DNA from: Clonostachys chloroleuca
Lineage: Eukaryota; Ascomycota; Sordariomycetes; Hypocreales; Bionectriaceae
Reading direction: 5' to 3'
Assembly (NCBI GenBank): GCA_037952775.1
Contig: JBANAY010000003.1
Coordinates: forward strand, 10,354,001 to 10,418,000
DNA length: 64,000 nucleotides
The notes under the pieces were generated by a model. That model had not been told where the DNA came from and ran no database searches. It saw only the letters and a program-made list of their open reading frames with translations. The position numbers and the translations under genes were made by a program. Positions 54,801 through 64,000 of the stretch are shown in pieces; position 1 is the stretch's first letter, and each line of letters starts with the position of its first letter.

Positions 54801-57800
54801 AAGAAATCTTACATCTACCTTTCAGGGTGCAAGCCTGAGCTGGGCTGCACTATTGTGATTCGTGGGGCGAAACATTCAGTTTTGGCCCGGGTTAAACACA
54901 TTGTTGAATTCATGGTTTACGTGGTATACAACTTGAAGCTGGAATCCAGTTTGCTCAGAGACGAATCCATCGACCCCCCTGAATCTGCGAGCAACTCACT
55001 CTCAAATTCCATCCAAGCATTGAGCGAGAGTTTGAAATCTACGAATTCTTTAACCACCTCAGATCAACCCACCATCAGTTCAGCTACTGCTCCCGGCCCA
55101 CCTGCCCAGGAGGCTCCTACACCTCCTGCCGATACTCCGACAGAGACCTCTCAGCAATCTGAAGAGGTTGAGGATGCTTCATCATCCAAGGCTGATGCGC
55201 CAGCTTCACGGCCCGCTGAACAACTACCAGGGGCAGCTGAACCACATTCTGATGATGACCAAAACAATCAGGTTCCAGACTACATACCAATGCCCACGTT
55301 CTACAGTGACATGGTCGCGAAATACGAAACGAAGATACTCTCCGCATCGCCTTTCGTTAAGTTTGCACAGCCTTATCTTCTGATGAAGGCTCGGGAGCAA
55401 GAAAGGCGGTTATCATATCTCAGGCAACTTCTCGAGCACGATGCCTTTGAATCAGAAGAAGATACCAATAATCAGGAATTTCAGCTAATAAAACCTGAGA
55501 TGGTGGAACAAATCGGCCAAAAGGCACCACGTCAGATGAGAGAAATCCTCCGAGCTGTCCATGATGCCGAATACGATAAAGCCCTCTTTAATTACCAGAC
55601 CCAGACACGCCAGTGGGAAACATATATTCAGGGAAATCTGGATCTATTTGACCCATACTCTCATCAGAACATAGTTGTTCTGTACTCGATGACCTGTACG
55701 GAGACTAAAATTCCTTGCACTGAACCAGTCTTACTAGCCATCAATTTCTACGATGATGACTATATCGATCCTGCCATTGACCCGGACTGCACATTAGGCC
55801 AATACATTGAGGAAATGGTGTATGGGAAAAACGACTTGTGTTCCTCCAATGGATGCGAGCGCAGGATGATTGAGCACCATCGATCATATGTGCATGACCG
55901 AGCACGAATTACGGTATCCATCGAACAACTCTCGTCCATTCCGGAAAGACAGCCGGAACTCGGCGACGGCATAACTATGTGGACATACTGCAGAGTATGC
56001 AAGAAAGATTCAGAGGAAATACCAATGTCTGAACTGACCTTCAAGTATTCTTTCGGTAAATATCTAGAGCTACTTTTCTGGGGAAGGGGCCTGCGCATGA
56101 AAGACAGTGTTCATTGTGGCCATGATCACCATCGTGATCATGTCCGTTACTTCAGCCTTGATGATTCCCGTGTTCGAATTGACTGGGATCCCATTGACCT
56201 TTTAGAAATTGTGGTCCCAAGGTTGAGGATTACTTGGAAAGTGGCCAACGACATCAAGTTGAAGAACGAGATATACAGGAGGATGGAGAATAGATGGTCC
56301 AAATTCATGAACTCTGTCAAAGCACGGCTGAAGAGCATACGATCAGACAGCGTCCTGCCCGAGAAAGCTGAAGAATTCAAGGCTGAGCTTGAGAGGCTCA
56401 ACAAAATGGCTCAGGAAGATCAACCGGCAATGGTTCAACGGCTCCAGGAGATTTATGTAAACACCAAGTATTACGAAGTTGTCCCGTTCAACGCTATCGT
56501 TCGAGAGATGCTCGAAAAGGCCGAAGCGTGGGACACAGCCTTTGCCAAGTTCGAAGCAGATTTCCTCGGCGATAAAGATATGCGTCAACAGATCATGATG
56601 CAACTCAAAAAGCTGATCGCAGACAACGACTCCAAGGAGTCACTTGTCTCTACTGAAGGGTCTGGCTCCGCGGCAGATAGTGAAGAGCGACCATCACAAA
56701 CTTTCTCGGAGGCTGAAGAGAAGAGCACCCAACCCACGGAGTATACAACCACACCTAGTTTAGAGGATAGTGTAGCATCCTCAACCAAACTCGAAGACAG
56801 CATATCAGCCGAGGAAGAGAGCAAAGTCGATGCTCCTACCGAAGGCGCGATTGAGCGTGTCGAACCTCTGGACTTGGCAAGCTCTCCAACAGCCCCGATT
56901 AAGACTCCGGCTGAATTGTCTCGCCCCCCAGATATCGATACAACTCGCAAAGAGATTGTTTCCTCGCCAAAACCCTCCCCACGGCGGCCACTTTCGCCAA
57001 CTATTCCACGCAAAATACCTCCCCAGACATCTACGTCTGGGCAATCGCTAACCGAAAAGGTCGACCAAGTGCGCCGAGAACATGCTTCGCAGTCCAATCA
57101 ATCAAGCGAACCAACAGGGACGCTTATATCTACTGAAAGCTCCCATCATACTCCAGACCGAGCATCAGCACGTCGGTCCGGCTCTCATACTTCTCCTCCT
57201 TTGGTTCGAGCCACGTCCCATCCTGTGCGGACATTGTCTAGAACGCAATCTTCCACAAGTAAGCCTCAACCGGTTAAGGAATCGAAGACCGTACCTACAG
57301 ATCACAAGAGTGGCGACCATCAGTCAGGCCAAGAAACCCCCGTCAGAGTAGATAAGAAGCTCTCTGAGAGACTTGGACTTAGTGCCTTGAAAAATCGGAC
57401 TAAAGGGGGTCAATCTAACATCCCCCGGCTTGTAACAAAAAAGAGGGAATCCAAAGTTTCAGCCCTTGCACGTCATTTTGAGCAGCTGAGTCGCGAGTTC
57501 GAAAAGGAGCGGATCCGGGATCGTAAGAAACGAGCTGCAAGCTTGCGCCAGCCCAGAGCTATGCTTCCTAGAGCATCCACTAAACCTTTTGTTGAGGTAT
57601 ATGATGATGTTAAAGATGCATTTGAGGAACCATCGCCAGTGCCCGATCCGCTCCGCGGAGACGAACAGCCTTCTACCGAACATGCCCCTAAAGCAGGGGA
57701 GGAAGAGGAGCTCAAAAACGAAAAGTCTAGCGTAAGCCTTGAAGATACCGAACCGCCACTGACGGAAACGAATTCGAGAGAAGATACGGAGGATCCTGGA

Positions 57801-59332
57801 ACGGTCCAGAGTAGTCAGGCGATGTCCGAAGACGAAGGAGCCTCGAGCGATGTTGAGCCCACGGTTTCTGAAGAGTTTCTCCCCGAAATCAAAGAGATTG
57901 CGGATGCTCTAGAGCCCAGTACTGAGATTCCTCTCGAGCTTCCAAAACACCAAAAGACAAGTTTGATGAAATACTTGACCAACTTTTGGGCAGAACGGTC
58001 AGCTAGTGGATGGCCAGCCCTTGAGTATCCCATCAATCCAACAGATCACATCTTTGTTGATTCTGACATCATTGTGCGGGAAGATGAGCCAAGTTCGGTT
58101 ATCGCTCTGGTTCTCAACAGTGATGATTATCAAGACAAGCTTGCTCGAATCCGAGAAGAATCACAGGCAACGCACCGAGACGAGGCGGACGTGGACCCGA
58201 CTCGCTCAGACTATGAAAACGCACAGTTCAAACTAGAGAGAGAGATGGAAAATAGTCTGTTGCAGCCAACGGGGACACATTTGAAATATCAATTCAAAGA
58301 GGGCCCGGCTGTAATGACGTGCAAAATATTCTACGCTGAGCAGTTTGACGCTTTGCGCAGAAAGTGCGGTGTCTCTGAGCGAATCATCGAATCATTGTCT
58401 CGATGTTTGAAATGGGATTCGAAGGGTGGTAAAACAAAGTCAGTCTTCTTAAAGACCCTAGATGATCGACTCGTTCTCAAGGTATGTACTGTTCTATTGC
58501 CTCTATATAAGAATTTGCTTGTTGATTTACTAACTTGCCCAAGTCTCTATCTCCGGTGGAAACGTCGGCATTCTTACGCTTTGCCCCTGGATACTTCTCG
58601 ATCATGGCTGAGGCTCTGTTCCACGATCTCCCATCTGTTATCGCCAAGATGCTAGGTTTCTTTCAAGTCTTTATCAAGAACCCCTTGACCGCGACCGACA
58701 TCAAATTTGATTTGCTCATTACGGAAAATCTCTTCTACGACCGCTCCCCTGATCGCATATTTGATTTGAAAGGTTCCATGCGGAACCGTAGAATTCAGTC
58801 CACAGGCCAACAAAACGAAGTGCTCCTGGATGAAAACATGGTTGATTTCATATCCGAATCACCATTGTTTGCCCGTGAGCACTCCAAAAAGCTGCTTCGA
58901 GCCTCAGTGTGGAACGACACGTTATTCCTGGCGAGACAAAATGTTATGGACTATTCATTAATGATTGCTGTTGATGAGACCCGAAAGGAGCTGGTTGTTG
59001 GTATTATCGATTGCATTAGAACATACACGTGGGACAAGAAGCTTGAGAGTTGGATCAAGGATCGTGGGTTCGCTGGAGGAGGACGCAATCGGCCGACCGT
59101 CACCAGTCCTAAAGAATACAAGTCTCGATTTAGAGAGGCCATGGCAAGGTATGTCTCCTATCGCTACATCGAGATGAATGATGCACATTTTGAACATGGG
59201 TACTGATCAGCAAGCAGATACATCTTACAATCACCGACTTGTTGGCATCTATTCAGCGGCCCCCAAGCACCTACATCTCAGTCGCGAGCAAGATTCGAAG
59301 TATCTGGTCAGAAACACGAGGATGGAGAATAA
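51804..59332 (+). CDS. FAB1: 1-phosphatidylinositol-3-phosphate 5-kinase FAB1 (PIKfyve)
   Basis: Three exons: 51804-58481, 58544-59148, 59218-59332 (2,465 aa). It phosphorylates PI3P to PI(3,5)P2 on endosome/vacuole membranes. Residues 1-400 are Ser-rich and disordered. A FYVE zinc finger near 412-475 shows WMKDD, RRKHHCRTCG and LRVCKRC, which bind PI3P. A chaperonin-like (Fab1_TCP) domain lies near 890-1060 (LLAEKSVSGVALQYL, PVKVGRCMGFEVRTF). A Cys-rich Fab1-specific region follows to about 1,510. The C-terminal lipid kinase domain has the Gly-rich GGKTKSVFLKTLDDRLVLK, then FDLKGSMRNR, MDYSLMIAVDE, IIDCIRTYTWDKKLE and the activation loop TSPKEYKSRFREAMARYI. Both introns (62 and 69 nt) fall inside the kinase domain. 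Everything required for activity appears intact. Confidence 0.96.
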
Positions 59333-59758
59333 CGTAATGTTTAGGAATACGGACAAGCAATTATCTGCTAATGATGAGATGATACCATGGAAAGAGACAT
59401 GCCCTGTTAGTAAACGAATATATTTGAAGCCATAAATGCAAGCTTTGGCTAAACACCCGACCTTGTTGAAATGAAAATCAGTACTCCTTCCCACATATGG
59501 ATATTAGATATAATATGAGCATAACAATAATGCCGTCCCCGTTCTGGAGAGTAGGCGATTTGGTGAGAGTTTGAGCTTGTGGGGCATCAATACCACTAAC
59601 TCGGGCACACCCGCCAAAAGCCTTGAGACCAACCATCTCATCTCAATCAGTGACATCAACTCTACTCGTAAATAATTGCCAATATCTCCCATTTAACCTA
59701 AATCTATTCTAGACAGAGACATTCACTCACTTGTCAGGCTAGAATAACTCCTTGGCCA
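59333..59758. other. FAB1 3' flank and MDM12 promoter
   Basis: 426 nt, AT-rich, between tandem genes. Short frames on the minus strand are not credible. Confidence 0.6.
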
Positions 59759-60976
59759 ATGTCCATCGACTTGAATTGGGAGACGTTGACAAGCGGCCCT
59801 GATGGCGCTGCTTTGGCTGAGCGCATCAAATGCTTCATCCACGACAGATTTCAAGCAGTGCCCCTGCCGCGGTTCATCAAGTCTGTAACGGTCCAAGGGT
59901 TCGACTTTGGCTCCATCCCACCCAGCCTCGTGCTCAAGGATATCACCAACCCTCTACCTGATTTCTACGAAGGGGACCTAGATGATGATGAGGAAAGTAG
60001 CGAAGAGGAGGAGGAGGAGGAGGAGGATATCGCCGTTCCTAGTGTACGTGCTGGCGAACGAGGACGGCCTACCGCTTTAAGGCACGAGCACACATTCTAC
60101 CACGGTCATGACTTGGGCAGCCCATTCCTAGGGACCTCGACGCCCGGAATCCTGGGAGGTCCGGCGCTCAACTACTTCCAGAGTCATCTTCACACCGGCA
60201 GTCACACTCCGCTGGCTGCCGTCGCCGGCGCTCACCTGGGCCACAGCAGCTGGATGAACTCGCCGATCGAGCAGCACCCGGACCTCCGTCCGCCCAGCCA
60301 CAGCCGGAACCCGTCCCACGGCAGCAGCATCTCCGTTGACCTCCTCGCCCCTCCCATGACTTCCCCGACCCACCCCCTGAGGGAGAAGTCGAGCGTGTCG
60401 ACCCTGGCCGCCACGTCGGGGAGCACGTCGCGCCCGCCGACGCGGGACACCTACCTCCAAGGCTCAGCCATCGAGGACGACAGGAGCGACCCGGGCGCCT
60501 CCCGGCACCGCGAGGCACGCCTGGAGGACGTCCAGGCTGTCTTCAGGATACAGTACGCGGGGGACGTGAGGCTCAACCTGACGGCGGAGATCCTCCTCGA
60601 CTACCCCATGCCGAGCTTCGTGGGCATCCCGCTGAAGCTGAACATCACGGGCCTGTCGTTCGACGGCGTCGGCGTGCTGGCGAATATCCGGAAGCGGGTG
60701 CACTTCTGCTTTCTGAGCCCCGAGGACGCCATGACGGCCGTGGGGCCCGACGAGGACGAGGACGAGTCCAAGAAGGAGGGCGAAAAGGAGGAGCCCAAGG
60801 GCAGGTTCGGGGGCCTGCTGCAGGAGATCAAGGTGGAGAGCGAGATTGGCGACAGGGTTGCGGGGAAGCAGAGCCTGAAGAACGTGGGCAAGGTGGAGAG
60901 GTTCGTGCTGGACCAGGTGAGGAGGATATTCGAGGAGGAACTCGTGTATCCGAGCTTCTGGACATTTTTGATTTAA
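59759..60976 (+). CDS. MDM12: mitochondrial distribution and morphology protein MDM12 (ERMES subunit)
   Basis: Single exon, 405 aa. Mdm12 is the cytosolic SMP-domain subunit of the ERMES tether that moves lipids between ER and mitochondria, binding Mmm1 and Mdm34. The N-terminus ([52 protein letters not shown]) starts the SMP fold. It resumes after a long insert at [40 protein letters not shown] and [13 protein letters not shown]. It closes with [20 protein letters not shown] and YPSFWTFLI. The insert (about residues 75-265) is disordered, starts with a glutamate run, and is very GC-rich. Such inserts are usual in filamentous fungi. Confidence 0.95.
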   Translation: MSIDLNWETLTSGPDGAALAERIKCFIHDRFQAVPLPRFIKSVTVQGFDFGSIPPSLVLKDITNPLPDFYEGDLDDDEESSEEEEEEEEDIAVPSVRAGERGRPTALRHEHTFYHGHDLGSPFLGTSTPGILGGPALNYFQSHLHTGSHTPLAAVAGAHLGHSSWMNSPIEQHPDLRPPSHSRNPSHGSSISVDLLAPPMTSPTHPLREKSSVSTLAATSGSTSRPPTRDTYLQGSAIEDDRSDPGASRHREARLEDVQAVFRIQYAGDVRLNLTAEILLDYPMPSFVGIPLKLNITGLSFDGVGVLANIRKRVHFCFLSPEDAMTAVGPDEDEDESKKEGEKEEPKGRFGGLLQEIKVESEIGDRVAGKQSLKNVGKVERFVLDQVRRIFEEELVYPSFWTFLI

Positions 60977-61112
60977 TAGAGCGATACCTGGGCTGGTTCA
61001 GGAAGGGGAAAAAACTTGGGAAATCTCATATCAAATTCAACAATTCACATGTCATCTCAGCAGTTAATGGTGTGTCAGTGGGATATCATGTCTTTCTCTT
61101 AACGAATTCTAA

Positions 61113-61987
61113 TTATGTTTCCAGTGTCCGCCTGAAACCTTGGTACGCCTGGTGAATCTCCATCTCCAACTCTCTAGCCTGCTGCTCACTCAACTCCTCG
61201 GTGGCCTTCATCTGGTTGAGTGTGATGAGCCACTGTACGATCTTGCCTCGGTTTTCGAAATCCTTGTCCGTTACACGGTTCACGGACTGAATGACGTCTG
61301 ATAGCAGAGGGTGCAATTGGTCCTTGGAAAGGAGGCCCAGCTTGACGGCATCGAGGAAGGTGATAAAGTCCTGGGTTGCCTCGAGGATAAGGAGGCCGTT
61401 CGCATTGTTGGCGGGGGCGTTGGAGGGCGCTGGTGCGACTGAGGAGGACGACGCTGTCACCGTGGTAGAGGGCATGCCGACTCGTATGCGCTCGGTCGCG
61501 CGGGGCACTTCGAGCTACACAATAGATTAGAATCAGGTCGGGGATCGATATAAACATGATTTAACGTATACATACATCCCATCGGGCCTTGAACTCCTCC
61601 AGGCCCTGGAACTCGTTCGCGATCGTATCGTCGGCCAACAACGCCTTATACTGTCTTAGCGACCGCTCGCATATCTCGGTGTATTCTGCTTCGGGGACGG
61701 CGTCTTTCAAGAAGGCCTTCTCGAGCTCATCGAGAGTTACGATGATGCTGAAGAGTTCGGCGAGCGACTCCTGCAGGTCACGCTCGGCGCGGGTGTTGGT
61801 GAGCTTCACCTCCTACGACGTGGGGTTAGTGGGACGGTTCCAGGCATGGCGAGAGAGAAACTCGGGCGCAGATGCGTATCCGTTGGAGATGGTTGCTCAC
61901 TTCATCAAGGTTGATGGTCGCCGAGAGGTTCGACACCGGCACATAGCTATGCGGCGTCGGGGCATAGCTCTGCGGTCGGTGAATCAT
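61113..61987 (-). CDS. VPS28: ESCRT-I subunit VPS28
   Basis: Minus strand, exons 61901-61987, 61576-61812 and 61113-61514 (241 aa); introns 88 and 61 nt. Vps28 is a core ESCRT-I subunit in sorting of ubiquitinated cargo into multivesicular bodies. The N-terminal domain reads LDEEVKLTNTRAERDLQESL, then AELFSIIVTLDELEKAFL and YTEICERSLRQYKALL. It continues across intron 2 as FKARWDLEVPRATERIRVGM. The C-terminal four-helix domain that binds ESCRT-II includes EATQDFITFLDAVKLGLLSK, LHPLLSDVIQSVN and KIVQWLITLNQM. Between the domains is an Ala/Ser/Asn linker. The first exon is short (MIHRPQSYAPTPHSY). Its stop is 136 nt from the convergent MDM12 stop. Confidence 0.95.
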
Positions 61988-62304
61988 CGTGGATAGTCGT
62001 CATCAGGAATTGGGAAGCGTGCGGAGCGAACCATCCCACCAAGAAAGACACAGCTCAAGCGCATCTTACGTAGGTGCAGGGCTGGTCTAGGCGGCAGTAT
62101 AATCTCACAACCGCCTGGTGGTTCTCCACATCGGGATCCATCATTCTTATCGATAAGCTGACCCGAAAAAAAATTTGGTACGTAAAAGAAGTATCTGCAG
62201 GAAATTGTTGATGTCCCAAGCGCTTCACCCAAAAAGTCATTGCTTGTCGCCCGGTTCCCAATTGAGTACCAACAAACTGTGCTCTACGAGGAAAACGAGA
62301 CACC
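61988..62304. promoter_or_regulatory. divergent promoter, VPS28 / NOC2, with an RRPE-like motif
   Basis: 317 nt between divergent starts. An A-run stepping into TTT (GAAAAAAAATTT, 62165-62176), 128 nt upstream of the NOC2 ATG, resembles the RRPE element of fungal ribosome-biogenesis promoters. The link to NOC2 is inferred; such A/T steps also occur by chance. Confidence 0.4.
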
Positions 62305-64000
62305 ATGGGTCCTGTTAAGAAGAACCTCAAGGCCACCAAGAAATTCGAAAAGAAGCATCTCAAGGGAGTCTTGGATAACAGAAAAGCTTCCGCCAAAATC
62401 AAGCAGCGCCATCAAATCAAGGATAAGAAACAGGCACGAAAAAACCAGGATGCCGAGTTCTACAAGGGATCCAAGGATGGCGCCGATGGCGACGCCGAGA
62501 AACTGAAAGGATCCAAGGGGAGGAAGGTTGCAGACATGAGTGTCGACGACTTCTTCAAGGGTGGGTTCGACGACATCATTGATAAGTCGCCCAAGCTTGG
62601 CAAGAGGAAGAGAGACGGACCCAAGGCCGACGAAGACGAGGGATCCGATGAGGAAGACGACTCTGGATCGTCCGTGGCCGAACAGCCAATGGGCGACGAC
62701 AGCGACGACAGCGCGGGCGAGGATGAAGATGAGGCTGGAGCCGGAATGAGCAAGCAGGCAATGGATGACCTGGCGAAGAAGGACCCTGAGTTCTACAAGT
62801 TCTTGCAAGAGAATGACCCCGAGGCATTAGACTTCGACGACAACACCGACCTAGCAGAAATTGACGAACTCAGCCCTGGCGAAGAGTCGGAGGAAGAGGA
62901 GCAGCCCAAGAAGAAGCGGAAGAAGACAAAGGAGGTTGAGGAAAAGCCAGCCGGTACCCCTGAGCTCACTCGAGAGACGGTTGCCGTTTGGAAAAAATCA
63001 ATTGAGGAGAAGAACTCTCTGCGTGCAGCTAGACAGGTTGTCCTAGCCTTCCGATGCGCCGCGCATCTCAACGAGGACGATGAGAATGGCGAGACTGAGC
63101 AACGGTGGAAGATCAACAGCCCAGAGGTCTTCAACGACATCCTCACACTTGCACTAAAACATATCCCTACGGTGATGAACCACCACCTCCCCGTCAAGGA
63201 GTCGTCATCAGGGAAGGTCTACGTCCAGACGGAAACCAAGAAATTCAGGACGCTCTCGCTCCTTCTCAAGTCATATACGTCCTCGATCATGCACCTGTTA
63301 AGCACACTATCAGACGATCGCACCCTCAAGTTAACTCTGTCATCCCTTGAGCCAGTTCTGCCTTATCTCTTGTCATTCAAGAAGCTCGTAAAGGCTCTCG
63401 CCAAATCGGTTGTCAACTTCTGGGCTCAGCCTGCCAGCTCCGAGTCGACGCGTATCACTGCCTTCCTCGTTCTACGGCGCCTGGTGGTCATTGGTGACAA
63501 GGGAATCCGCGAGACTGTTCTGAAAGCCGCCTACCAAGGACTCGTCCAGGGCTGCCGAACAACCAACCACAACACTATTCAGGGCATCAACCTGATGAAG
63601 AACTCCGCCGCCGAGCTTTGGGGTATCGACCCCAGTGTTGGATACACCACCGCTTTCACCTTCATCCGCCAGCTTGCCATCCACCTTCGCAACAGCATCG
63701 TGAACAACAAGAACGATTCATTCCGCATCGTTTACAACTGGCAATATGTACACTCGCTCGACTTCTGGTCATGCGTCCTCGCCGAGCACTGCAGCCCCCT
63801 GAAGGAGGCTGAGGCGGGCAAAGAGTCCCAACTCAGGCTCCTGATCTACCCCCTGGTCCAGGTCACCCTCGGCGCTCTCCGCCTCATCCCAACTTCTACC
63901 TACTTCCCCCTTCGATTCCACCTCATCCGCTCCCTCCTGCGCACATCCCGCGCCACCGGAACCTACATCCCCTTGGCCTCCCCTCTGCTCGAGATCCTCA
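62305..64000 (+). CDS. NOC2: nucleolar complex protein 2 (NOC2), 3' truncated by the window edge
   Basis: Open from ATG 62305 to the right edge with no stop or intron (565 codons visible). Noc2 pairs with Noc1/Mak21 and Noc3 in maturation and export of pre-60S ribosomal particles. The N-terminus is basic (KKNLKATKKFEKKHLKG). It is followed by DMSVDDFFKGGFDD, acidic runs, and the family signature DPEFYKFLQENDPEALDFD. The HEAT-like core begins near residue 225 (ETVAVWKKSIEEKNSLRAAR), with FRCAAHLNEDD, RTLSLLLKSYTSSIMHLL, QGINLMKNSAAELWGIDP and NWQYVHSLDFWSCVL. The last visible part (TYFPLRFHLIRSLLR) is typical of the Noc2 C-terminal half. About 150-200 residues are probably missing. Confidence 0.95.
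   Translation, partial: MGPVKKNLKATKKFEKKHLKGVLDNRKASAKIKQRHQIKDKKQARKNQDAEFYKGSKDGADGDAEKLKGSKGRKVADMSVDDFFKGGFDDIIDKSPKLGKRKRDGPKADEDEGSDEEDDSGSSVAEQPMGDDSDDSAGEDEDEAGAGMSKQAMDDLAKKDPEFYKFLQENDPEALDFDDNTDLAEIDELSPGEESEEEEQPKKKRKKTKEVEEKPAGTPELTRETVAVWKKSIEEKNSLRAARQVVLAFRCAAHLNEDDENGETEQRWKINSPEVFNDILTLALKHIPTVMNHHLPVKESSSGKVYVQTETKKFRTLSLLLKSYTSSIMHLLSTLSDDRTLKLTLSSLEPVLPYLLSFKKLVKALAKSVVNFWAQPASSESTRITAFLVLRRLVVIGDKGIRETVLKAAYQGLVQGCRTTNHNTIQGINLMKNSAAELWGIDPSVGYTTAFTFIRQLAIHLRNSIVNNKNDSFRIVYNWQYVHSLDFWSCVLAEHCSPLKEAEAGKESQLRLLIYPLVQVTLGALRLIPTSTYFPLRFHLIRSLLRTSRATGTYIPLASPLLEIL

Noticed and set aside
60128..60703. Several minus-strand frames antisense to MDM12
   Set aside because: Produced by the GC-rich insert; the sense strand has an intact SMP-domain protein.
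1..64000. Biosynthetic cluster, mobile element, telomere repeat or defence-like system
   Set aside because: I looked for transposase/reverse transcriptase motifs, TTAGGG arrays, PKS/NRPS or NLR-type motifs and saw none; the content is mostly housekeeping genes.

Overview
The window is a gene-dense piece of a filamentous ascomycete chromosome (Pezizomycotina, most likely Sordariomycetes). This rests on short GT-AG introns (about 50-150 nt) with CTAAC/CTGAC branch sites, pyrimidine-rich leaders, the recognisable fungal gene families, and large disordered low-complexity proteins. Nothing looks bacterial, viral or plasmid-borne, and I found no CRISPR array, intact transposon, rRNA or tRNA.

Layout. 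1-12 kb: possible tail of a gene, a SWIM/RING protein, a small CxxC protein, an MPDU1-like PQ-loop protein (minus), a DUF7514 protein and an uncharacterised 318-aa protein. 12-16 kb: GCN5 (minus), OST5 and RAD1. 16.8-22.1 kb: a 5.3-kb gene-poor stretch. 22-32 kb: an uncharacterised 892-aa acidic protein, the tiny APC/C subunit CDC26, a Cdc1-family metallophosphoesterase (minus) and nicotinate phosphoribosyltransferase. 33-44 kb: a 1,622-aa PhoD-like protein (minus), a poorly resolved coding-like zone near 38.4-39.3 kb, eIF4E, and a malonyl-CoA synthetase-like acyl-CoA ligase (minus). 44-51 kb: a gene-poor stretch, a BolA protein and an uncharacterised 800-aa protein (minus). 51.8-64 kb: FAB1 PI3P 5-kinase, MDM12, VPS28 (minus), and NOC2, which runs off the right edge.

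The genes are mostly unrelated housekeeping functions rather than one pathway. Loose themes are N-glycosylation (MPDU1-like, OST5), endosome/vacuole (FAB1, VPS28), chromatin and genome integrity (GCN5, RAD1, CDC26) and NAD salvage (NPT1). I see no biosynthetic cluster or dedicated new system.

The most interesting observations are: (1) the PhoD-like protein keeps the family fold sequence but has replaced residues in all three metal/active-site motifs, which suggests a pseudophosphatase; (2) single-base frame breaks in the acyl-CoA ligase and the Cdc1 homologue; (3) an open, lysine-rich in-frame extension after the GCN5 stop; (4) uncharacterised conserved-looking proteins, and unassigned coding-like segments at 38.4-39.3 kb.
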